Origin: JAUVXE01 sp964349355
GTDB lineage: Bacteria; Actinomycetota; Coriobacteriia; Anaerosomatales; SLCP01
Direction of reading: 5' to 3'
DNA length: 10,739 nucleotides
Assembly (NCBI GenBank): GCA_964349355.1
Contig: CAYGFZ010000053.1
Span: forward strand, 1-10,739
Under the pieces are notes generated by a model. The model saw only the letters and a program-made list of their open reading frames with translations, was not told the origin of the DNA and made no database searches. The position numbers were made by a program, and so were the translations under genes. Below, piece by piece: positions 1 through 7,448 of the stretch (positions are counted from its first letter, which is position 1; every line of letters begins with the position of its first letter).

Positions 1-803
1 AACTCGATCGTGACCACCGGATCGGATCCCGCACGGGCCTCAAGCGCTGCCCTCAGCCGCATCGGAAACGTCCCGGGGTCGTCGGGGTCTATAGCAACCA
101 CCGGACCAGAAGCGCCTTTAGCCTTCATGTTCTGCTCAAGTTCGAGCACGACATCGGCGGTCTTCTCGTCCCCGTCCCCGAGCGCGACCTGCGCTGATGG
201 GTCGTCGGCCAGCGCAAGATTAACAACCCGCTCTGCAACTTCGCGTGCGACCCCGTCATCCCCACGCAGGAGGACCGACGTAGTCGAGAGCAACTCGCCC
301 AGGCGCGCTGCGGCAGTTCGTGGCAGCACAAGGGGAGAGTGCGGCTTACCCTCCCAGACATGACGCAGGTTCTCTATCGTGCGCACAGTGTCCGCACCGA
401 CGATTCCGTCGACAGGCAGTCCGCTGTTGCGCTGGAACTCACGGACCGCGCGCTCAGTGAAGCGGCCGAAGATCGAGTCGAGTGAGCCACACGAGAACCC
501 GAGCGAGCTGAGCGCCTCCTGAAGAACACGCACATCGCGACCGTGGAAGTACGGGAGACGGAGGTAGAGCATCCGATCGCCGAGGGTGAACGTCTCATCT
601 ACGAGTGCTGACCAGCTCTCGTCGCCCACGACGCCATCCTCGGACAACCCGTGTTCACGCTGAAAGCTCACGACCGCTTCATAGGTGCGGCCAAGAAAGA
701 CCCCGTCGACACCAGTGGGGCCCAAGTCATGACCGAGCGAGAGCAGTCGCCGCTGAATGTCTTCGACCGCTGCTCCCCGCCCCCCGGGCAGGATTGGTTT
801 CAC
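1..803 (-). CDS. Protein with two N-terminal peptidoglycan-binding repeats (C-terminus cut by the window edge)
   Basis: Partial gene: 267 codons are visible from a GTG start and the reading frame is still open at base 1. Two PG_binding_1-type repeats are seen, at about residues 7-70 (AVEDIQRRLLSLG, then DGVFLGRTYEAVVSFQREHGL) and 86-145 (VRVLQEALSSLGF, then DSIFGRFTERAVREFQRNSGL, then DGIVGADT). This fold usually binds peptidoglycan or a cell-wall enzyme. Residues 160-267 look like alternating strands and helices with no family I can name; I do not see the GHGG zinc motif of Amidase_3. A CwlM-like layout (two repeats plus an amidase-like domain, possibly inactive) is possible but unproven. 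No signal peptide is visible. The GTG overlaps the stop of the upstream cyclase gene (GTGA), with a good Shine-Dalgarno inside that gene, so the start is well supported and translation is probably coupled. Confidence 0.8.
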   Translation of the reverse strand, partial: MKPILPGGRGAAVEDIQRRLLSLGHDLGPTGVDGVFLGRTYEAVVSFQREHGLSEDGVVGDESWSALVDETFTLGDRMLYLRLPYFHGRDVRVLQEALSSLGFSCGSLDSIFGRFTERAVREFQRNSGLPVDGIVGADTVRTIENLRHVWEGKPHSPLVLPRTAAARLGELLSTTSVLLRGDDGVAREVAERVVNLALADDPSAQVALGDGDEKTADVVLELEQNMKAKGASGPVVAIDPDDPGTFPMRLRAALEARAGSDPVVTIE

Positions 804-2293
804 CGTGCGATCCTCACCTGATTCTTGCCGCTGCGCTTGGCATCGTACATCGCCTTATCGGCCGCGTCGACGAGGCGGGTACTCGACTCCGCATGTTTCG
901 GGAAGGTCGCGATACCGACTGAGACGGACTTGCTGACCGAGTCCCCGGCATCCGCTACCGCGAAGGCAGATGCTTCGACACTCTTTCGGATTCTCTCGGC
1001 CACGGCAACGGCACCTTCGATATCGGTCTCCGGCAGCACGACGACGAACTCCTCGCCACCGTACCTGGCCGCCACATCGATCTCCCGCAGATTCTCCCTG
1101 ATGATATCGGACACGACGCGCAGGACGGTGTCTCCCCGGGGATGCCCGTAGGTATCGTTGAACTCCTTGAAGTCATCTAGATCGAGCATGATGAGCGACA
1201 GGGGGTGCCGGAAACGCGTGGCCCGTCCGACCTCCTCCTCGAGCCGCTGGTGGAAGTAGCCATGATTGTAGAGTTCGGTAAGTCTGTCCGTCACCGAAAG
1301 ACGCTCGAGTTCCCCGTGGAGCAGTGCGTTCTGGAGCGAAAGTGACGACTGGTTCCCGATGACCTGTAGGCGTTCGAGTTCCGTCTCCGCGAGTTCGCGA
1401 TAGGTCGCAGATGCCACCACGAGGATGCCTATGACATGTTCACCCGACCGCAGCGGGACCGCTGCCTGCGATCGAACATCAGCGGGTTCGCGGGCCCACC
1501 TGGCCGACGTCGCGTCGAGTCGAACGTTGTGCTCCTGGACGACGCCCTGCCTGAACGCTTCGCCGAGGATCGTCTCGGAGACAGGCACAACGGGCTCGAA
1601 AGCGTCCTCGGTGCGCCCCTGCGATGCGCGAAGGCGAAACGTCCAGTCATCACGCTCGAACAGATACACGCACGAGATCTCCGCGCCAAGGATGCCGTTT
1701 GCCCCGTCCACGATCAGGCTGCATACGTCGTCGACATAACTGAACGATGTCAGCGCCTTGAAGAACTCGTGAGTGAAGAATATCTCCGCCAGCCGCGATT
1801 CAAGTTCTGTGTTCGTGCGTTCCAGAGCCTCTTTGCTGCCCTGAAGGCGACGTTCATGGCTGCGGATCTTGTCGTACGCCACCTGAAGTTCTACGAAAAG
1901 TTTCTCCTGCTCCTCACCCCGCTTGCGCGCGACGAGCAGATCCCACACGAGTTCAGAACCGGCGGAACCAAACATCTCCACACCTGATGGCTTCTGGGCG
2001 GCAAGCAGCGTGTGGACCGCAGGATCCTCGGACATGTCGACGATCAGGTCAAGATCACGGATCTGGAAGATCTCGGTGTACTCCGATGTCACATAGATGC
2101 CCAGATCCTCGGCAAAACGAATGGTCGGAGAGGACTTGGCCGGGCACGCGACAGCCGCCACGTGGACGTTCTCGATCTCGCTCAGCAGCCGCAGGATCGA
2201 GGCAGCACGAAGACTGCCGCCCACCATCGCTATGGTCAGGCGGCGTACAGCTTCCGCGCTTGCCACCGCGACTCTAAGAGAATCGTGTTCCAT
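800..2293 (-). CDS. Diguanylate cyclase with Rossmann-like, coiled-coil, GAF and GGDEF regions
   Basis: The 497-residue protein should make cyclic di-GMP from two GTP. The GGDEF domain (about 330-495) is intact: metal and substrate residues in LDLDDF (370-375), FNDTYGHPRGD (378-388), and the active-site loop GGEEF at 412-416. The product-inhibition I-site RxxD is REID at 403-406, exactly five residues before GGEEF, so feedback inhibition is expected. A GAF sensor domain covers about 180-325. Residues 125-172 look like a signalling coiled coil. Residues 18-110 resemble a Rossmann nucleotide-binding fold (VGG turn at 24-26, LDLIVDMSEDPAV at 81-93), but the usual GxGxxG is degenerate (G25, S27, A30). 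No membrane segment is seen, so it is cytoplasmic. It lies 35 nt after cheD. An in-frame TGA directly before the ATG fixes the earliest start, although the Shine-Dalgarno is weak (GGGAA). The signal sensed by either N-terminal domain is unknown. Confidence 0.93.
   Translation of the reverse strand: MEHDSLRVAVASAEAVRRLTIAMVGGSLRAASILRLLSEIENVHVAAVACPAKSSPTIRFAEDLGIYVTSEYTEIFQIRDLDLIVDMSEDPAVHTLLAAQKPSGVEMFGSAGSELVWDLLVARKRGEEQEKLFVELQVAYDKIRSHERRLQGSKEALERTNTELESRLAEIFFTHEFFKALTSFSYVDDVCSLIVDGANGILGAEISCVYLFERDDWTFRLRASQGRTEDAFEPVVPVSETILGEAFRQGVVQEHNVRLDATSARWAREPADVRSQAAVPLRSGEHVIGILVVASATYRELAETELERLQVIGNQSSLSLQNALLHGELERLSVTDRLTELYNHGYFHQRLEEEVGRATRFRHPLSLIMLDLDDFKEFNDTYGHPRGDTVLRVVSDIIRENLREIDVAARYGGEEFVVVLPETDIEGAVAVAERIRKSVEASAFAVADAGDSVSKSVSVGIATFPKHAESSTRLVDAADKAMYDAKRSGKNQVRIAR
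812..819 (-). promoter_or_regulatory. Shine-Dalgarno for the PG-binding gene
   Basis: On the minus strand AGGTGAGG lies 8 nt before the GTG at 803, within the last codons of the cyclase gene. It supports the GTG as the start and suggests reinitiation after the cyclase stop codon. Confidence 0.6.
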
Positions 2294-2328
2294 CTTTCAC
2301 ATTCCCATGACGTCGGAGCCCAACGCTC

Positions 2329-2856
2329 TCACAGTTTACTGATGCCGTAAAGATAGCTGCGTACGACGAGCGTCCCGCTGTCCAGGCGCAACTCGATGGT
2401 GCGCGCGTGCGCCCCTCCTACATCTTCGGCAAGAATCGGGATCTTCGCGAGCGCAAGCCGAGAACGGACTTCGGCTACGTTGCGTTCACCGATCGCCGCG
2501 AACCGAACGTCGCCCTTGAACATAGCAGCTCCACCAGCGATCTTCGCCTCAAGCCGGCGGCGCAGCGAGCCCCTTGCGGCCAACTCCTCTATGAGCCGTT
2601 CCACCGCGACCGAGGCGAACCTGGTCCCCAGACCCGGGGCCACCGTGTCCATCGGGCTCGGCAGCATCACGTGAGCCAGCGCGCCCCTCCGATAGAGGCT
2701 GTCGTAGATGGCCACGCCGACACATGAGCCGAGCGCGGGCGCCATCAGGTATTTGGGATACTCCGCGACCGCGACCTCCCCCATTCCTACCTCGACGCAC
2801 TCCGGATCCGTTCGACCGGAGGAGAGGTCGTTATGCCAGGCGCCATCCACGGTCAC
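2329..2856 (-). CDS. cheD: Chemoreceptor glutamine deamidase CheD
   Basis: The 175-residue protein belongs to the CheD family, which converts specific receptor glutamines to glutamates and, in Bacillus-type systems, partners with CheC in adaptation. The signature is clear: GSCVGVAIYD with the nucleophile Cys45, AHVMLP with His62, then EAKIAGGAAMF and the C-terminal EDVGGAHARTIE. The 17-residue Cys-to-His spacing equals that of Thermotoga maritima CheD (Cys27/His44, recalled). The position of that enzyme's catalytic Thr21 is Ala39 here (LMAPALGSC). The GTG start overlaps the cheC stop (GTGA), which favours coupling, but its Shine-Dalgarno is weak. Met25, preceded by GAGG five nt upstream and directly before the conserved GEVAVAEYP, is a plausible alternative start that would give the usual CheD length. 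Confidence 0.93.
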   Translation of the reverse strand: MTVDGAWHNDLSSGRTDPECVEVGMGEVAVAEYPKYLMAPALGSCVGVAIYDSLYRRGALAHVMLPSPMDTVAPGLGTRFASVAVERLIEELAARGSLRRRLEAKIAGGAAMFKGDVRFAAIGERNVAEVRSRLALAKIPILAEDVGGAHARTIELRLDSGTLVVRSYLYGISKL

Positions 2857-3464
2857 ACCAGACCGAATCGACCGAGGATGACTTCGAGACTGTGTGGCTC
2901 AGGCAGGAAGAAGAGCCCCAACCCGACGGAGGTCTCCTCGTCGTCCAGCTGTGTGCGGACCAGTGCTGCCGACGAAGCGGTCATAGCTACATGAGCCGAG
3001 GCTACCTGCAAGATGGCTCCGGCCATATCAAGTGCGAACGATGTCTCGGACGGAAGAATCTCCAGGTCCCCGAGTCTTCCGATCGATGCGACGTACGTAG
3101 CCTGCAGGATCGAGAACACGTGGGTCACCGACGCCTCCTCGGACCGGCCGAAACTCACCGTCGCACCGGGGCGCCTGTCATGCATGAGATCGACGAGCCT
3201 GAGCGCGTCGTCGCGTGTCGCCATGATCAGTATCCCGCCCTCGACCTCGCCGAGCAGGCGGCTATAGACGGCGGCGACCAGTTGCTCGGCGCCACCGAAA
3301 ACTGCAGGGATCTGTGCGAGGGGGACGATCTCGAGCGTGGGCTGTGACACGCCTATCGCCCGCCCGAGAAGCTGGGAGAGTGCGGTCGCCGAGTGCCCTG
3401 CACCGATGTTGCCGACCTCGCGCAGCGCATCGATCTGGAGCTCACTCAGCTCTTCGAGTCTCAT
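2853..3464 (-). CDS. cheC: CheY-P phosphatase CheC
   Basis: The 203-residue protein is a CheC-type phosphatase that dephosphorylates CheY-P and binds CheD. The first active site matches the family pattern D/S-x3-E-x2-N-x22-P exactly: Asp12, Glu16, Asn19 and Pro42 (DALREVGNIGAGHSATALS). The second, pseudo-symmetrical site, normally EIGNIL-like, reads SVTHVFSILQATY around 112-124. Its Glu and Asn positions are occupied by His115 and Ser118, so only one catalytic centre appears intact. Two active-site helices and full length argue for CheC rather than the single-site CheX. The ATG overlaps the cheA stop (ATGA), and a strong GGGAGGAG lies upstream, so the start is secure. The last codons overlap the cheD start. 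Confidence 0.93.
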   Translation of the reverse strand: MRLEELSELQIDALREVGNIGAGHSATALSQLLGRAIGVSQPTLEIVPLAQIPAVFGGAEQLVAAVYSRLLGEVEGGILIMATRDDALRLVDLMHDRRPGATVSFGRSEEASVTHVFSILQATYVASIGRLGDLEILPSETSFALDMAGAILQVASAHVAMTASSAALVRTQLDDEETSVGLGLFFLPEPHSLEVILGRFGLV

Positions 3465-5485
3465 GTCCCGCTCTCCTCCCGAGTGTCGAACAGCGTCCGG
3501 GGATCGAGCACGAGTGCGACCGTTCCATCCCCGAGCACCGCTGCCCCGACAAATCCACGCGCATCGCGGAACACGCCCGACATCGGCTTGATGACGATCT
3601 CCATGCGCCCCGAAAGCCGCTGAACCGTGAGCGCCCTGGTGGCCGTCCCACTCTGAAGAACCACGATATGCTCATCGCTTTTCGGGAGCTCGAAGGGGTC
3701 CGCTCCCCCCATGAGGGCGTCGAGTCGCTGGAGAGGAACGATCTGCCCGTCGCCCAGCACCACGACGGGGGCGTTCTCTAGAGTCTTGATGTTGAGGTCG
3801 GATGGAGAAACGACCGTGTCTACTGACGGCAGGGGCAGAGCATACGTCTGCTGCCCGTCACCAACGAGCAACGCCTGGATTATCGCCAGCGTCAGCGGCA
3901 GCGTGAGCGAGAAGGTCGTCCCCAGTCCGGGAGCCGAGTCTATCGACAGCGCGCCGCCAAGGTGTTCGATCTTACCCTTGACGACATCCATGCCCACACC
4001 CCGGCCGGAGACCTTTGTGGCATCAGCCATCGTGGAGAAACCGGGGACGCAGGCAAAGAAAAGGATGTCTTCGAGAGAGCACGCCTCCCGGTCGGCCTCG
4101 GATACCAATCCGAGTGAGACGGCCTTGCCCCAGATGCGATCTGGATCCATGCCCTTTCCGTCGTCGCTCACCGATATCCGCACCGTGTCACGTTCGCGAG
4201 CCGCCTCAAGCCGGATCAGGCCTCGCTCGGGCTTGCCTGCGCGCCTCCTCTCCTCCGCGGACTCGATCCCATGATCGACGCTGTTGCGCAAGAGATGGAC
4301 GATCGGGTCCCCGATCTCGTCGAGCACGGTCCGATCGAGTTCGATATCGAGTCCATTGAGTTCGAGCTCGACGTCCTTGCCGAGATCGCGCGCAAGATCG
4401 CGCACCATCCTCGGGAAGCGATTGAAGATGTTGCCCACCGGAACCATCCGTGTCTGCATGACCTCATGTTGTAGTTCGCCCGAGACCCGGTGGAGCTCCT
4501 CGAGCGCGTCGTAGAGATCCTTCGATTCAAAGCGTCGCGACAGATCATCGAGGCGCGCGCGCAACGTGACTATCTCCCCGACGAGGTCGACCATGCTGTC
4601 GAGATGGCCGATCGAGATGCGGACAGTCTGCGTCTCTGAGAGCTTCGGGATAGCAGCCCGCTTGCGCACGACGGCGCGTGACTGATCGGTCTGGTCGACC
4701 CGGGCAGCGGGGCCGGAGCCCTGTCCGGCCCGTTGATCGATCTCGGTGACCTCGACGCGCTCGATCTCGCTCACGGCGCCGGCCGCCGTCTGCACCTCGG
4801 AAGGTGTCGAGAGCGTCTCCACCACGACCTCGAAGCTCCGTTCGAACCGTTCGTCTTCGATCTCCCGCGCTGAAGGTACGGTGTCGACGACGGTGCCCAT
4901 GTGGCTGATGCGCTTGATGACCATGTAGGCGCGGACCGCCTTCAGCACGCAGGAATCCTCGAGACTCACCACGACGCGCAGAAGTCGCGAACCATCCTCG
5001 GACTCCGACGTACTCCCGGTCGCCTCCGGTGAGACGCTCGGAAGCTCGCACGGGGCCCCTAGCACACCGGATCCTTCGGTCGAAGCCGGAGGCGATTCGG
5101 GCATCTCGCCCCTGGACGCTGCGGCTAGAGCCTCGAGCGTCACCGACACGTCCACCCCGGACGTGCCCGCCGATTCATCGTCGATGAGTGCGCGAACCTG
5201 GTCGACCGCGCTGAGCATCAGATCCACGACCGCAGGCGTGACAGGGAGTTCGCCGCTGCGGACCCGGTGCATCAACCCTTCCATGCGGTGGGTCAAATCT
5301 GCGGTACGCGCGTACTCCATCGCGGCGGACATGCCCTTGAGGCTGTGAGCGCCCCGGAACACCGTCTCCACCGGTTCGAGATCGTGCGGGGAGCACTCGA
5401 GTGCCAGTAGACCTTCGGTGATCGACTGCAGATACTCGGCACTCTCCTCAAGGAAGACGTCCTTGTATGCGTCCATCTCACCCAT
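3461..5485 (-). CDS. cheA: Chemotaxis histidine kinase CheA
   Basis: This 674-residue cytoplasmic kinase autophosphorylates on His and passes phosphate to CheY and CheB. Domains in order: P1 Hpt with His47 in RGAHSLKGMS (about 6-105); an acidic, low-complexity linker (125-165); a P2-like response-regulator-binding domain (about 166-250); a Gln/Ser-rich linker; P3 dimerisation helices (about 286-347); P4 ATPase with the N box HLLRNSVDHGIE (397-408), G1 box DDGKGMD (441-447), F-box region around PGFSTM and G2 box GRGVGMDVV (494-502); and a P5 CheW-like domain (about 535-668) that binds CheW and receptors. All catalytic boxes look intact. The ATG is four nt after the cheB stop, with GAGAGAGGG upstream. 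Length is normal for CheA, with no extra Hpt or receiver domain. Confidence 0.97.
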   Translation of the reverse strand: MGEMDAYKDVFLEESAEYLQSITEGLLALECSPHDLEPVETVFRGAHSLKGMSAAMEYARTADLTHRMEGLMHRVRSGELPVTPAVVDLMLSAVDQVRALIDDESAGTSGVDVSVTLEALAAASRGEMPESPPASTEGSGVLGAPCELPSVSPEATGSTSESEDGSRLLRVVVSLEDSCVLKAVRAYMVIKRISHMGTVVDTVPSAREIEDERFERSFEVVVETLSTPSEVQTAAGAVSEIERVEVTEIDQRAGQGSGPAARVDQTDQSRAVVRKRAAIPKLSETQTVRISIGHLDSMVDLVGEIVTLRARLDDLSRRFESKDLYDALEELHRVSGELQHEVMQTRMVPVGNIFNRFPRMVRDLARDLGKDVELELNGLDIELDRTVLDEIGDPIVHLLRNSVDHGIESAEERRRAGKPERGLIRLEAARERDTVRISVSDDGKGMDPDRIWGKAVSLGLVSEADREACSLEDILFFACVPGFSTMADATKVSGRGVGMDVVKGKIEHLGGALSIDSAPGLGTTFSLTLPLTLAIIQALLVGDGQQTYALPLPSVDTVVSPSDLNIKTLENAPVVVLGDGQIVPLQRLDALMGGADPFELPKSDEHIVVLQSGTATRALTVQRLSGRMEIVIKPMSGVFRDARGFVGAAVLGDGTVALVLDPRTLFDTREESGT

Positions 5486-5489
5486 GTGG

Positions 5490-6575
<1,086 letters not shown>

Positions 6576-6587
6576 CTCACCACTCTG

Positions 6588-6956
6588 TCACGAGTGTGCC
6601 TGCAGGCACTTCTTGACGGTCTCGAGAACCTTCGTCGGCTGGAACGGCTTCACGAGGAAGTCCATCGCCCCTGCGTCGAGAGCCTCGACGATCATCTTCT
6701 GCTGGCCCATGGCGCTGACCATCAACACCCTCGCAGAAGGGTCTTTGCCGCGAATGGTCCTCAGGGCATCGAGACCACTCATCTCCGGCATCGTGATGTC
6801 CATCGTCACCAGATCGGGCATGACCTCGGCATACTTCTCCACGGCATCGCGGCCATTGACCGCCTCGTGGATGACGTAGCCCTCTTTCGCGAGGATATCC
6901 CTGATCATCATCCGCATGAATGCGGCATCATCGACGACGAGGATGGTTTTTGACAT
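6588..6956 (-). CDS. cheY: Single-domain chemotaxis response regulator CheY
   Basis: The 122-residue protein is a stand-alone receiver domain. It shows Asp9/Asp10 for magnesium, phospho-acceptor Asp53 in TMDITMPEMSG, Ser81 in VSAMGQQ and Lys103 in FLVKPF. It has no output domain, as expected for the diffusible CheA phosphate acceptor that acts on a motor or other target and is the likely substrate of CheC. Its place between cheW and cheB supports the CheY assignment over an unrelated receiver. The start is secure: AGGAGAGG lies 8 nt before the ATG, and only 3 nt separate it from the cheW stop. The motor or machine it controls is not in this window. Confidence 0.95.
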   Translation of the reverse strand: MSKTILVVDDAAFMRMMIRDILAKEGYVIHEAVNGRDAVEKYAEVMPDLVTMDITMPEMSGLDALRTIRGKDPSARVLMVSAMGQQKMIVEALDAGAMDFLVKPFQPTKVLETVKKCLQAHS

Positions 6957-6959
6957 CTG

Positions 6960-7448
6960 TCAGTCCTCTCCTGCGACCCGGTCGCTGCCAACCTGTGCGT
7001 ACTCGCTGTCCGGAACCGCAGCGTCCAGTTCAAGCAGAATCACGAGTTTCTCATTCACCTCAGCGACGCCCGCGAACATAGCCTCAGTATCCGCCGTCAC
7101 CGCACCTTCCGGGGCAGGCTTGATATCTTCCTCGGGTATCGTGACTACCTCGCTCGCTGCATCGACCGCAAGACCTACCATGCCGCCCGAACCCTCGGCG
7201 ACGACGATGCGCGCAGTCGGCCCGGGCGCGAACTCCCCGAGCTGCATACGTTTGGTGAGATCGAGGACCGGGATGACCTTCCCCCGGAGATTGACCACGC
7301 CCTGGATCGACTCCGGGGCGCGCGGCACGACCGTCGGTACCTCATAACGGATGATGCTACGCACCTTCTCGATCCCTATCCCGTACTCCTCGTCTCCGAG
7401 GCGGAACAGAACGTAGATCCCACCGCTGATGTCAGACGTTGCGCTCAC
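6960..7448 (-). CDS. cheW: Chemotaxis coupling protein CheW
   Basis: A single CheW domain that bridges the receptor and the CheA P5 domain. Key features are the beta-strand start GIYVLFRLGDEEYGI, then SIQGVVNLRGKVIPVLDL (about 47-64) containing the NLRG receptor-contact segment, and the C-terminal EKLVILLELD. I chose the GTG at 7448 (162 residues) because GAGGGGG sits six nt upstream. An ATG five codons earlier (7463) is possible but lacks a Shine-Dalgarno. The open frame continues further upstream inside the receptor gene, where it only encodes Arg/Ser-rich shadow sequence. With the GTG start the gene overlaps the receptor's last 17 nt in another frame, implying coupled translation. Confidence 0.93.
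   Translation of the reverse strand: MSATSDISGGIYVLFRLGDEEYGIGIEKVRSIIRYEVPTVVPRAPESIQGVVNLRGKVIPVLDLTKRMQLGEFAPGPTARIVVAEGSGGMVGLAVDAASEVVTIPEEDIKPAPEGAVTADTEAMFAGVAEVNEKLVILLELDAAVPDSEYAQVGSDRVAGED

Noticed and set aside
855..862. Perfect GCCGATAA on the minus strand inside the cyclase gene
   Set aside because: It encodes the conserved Ala-Asp-Lys of the GGDEF C-terminus and has no TAAA at proper distance, so it is background.
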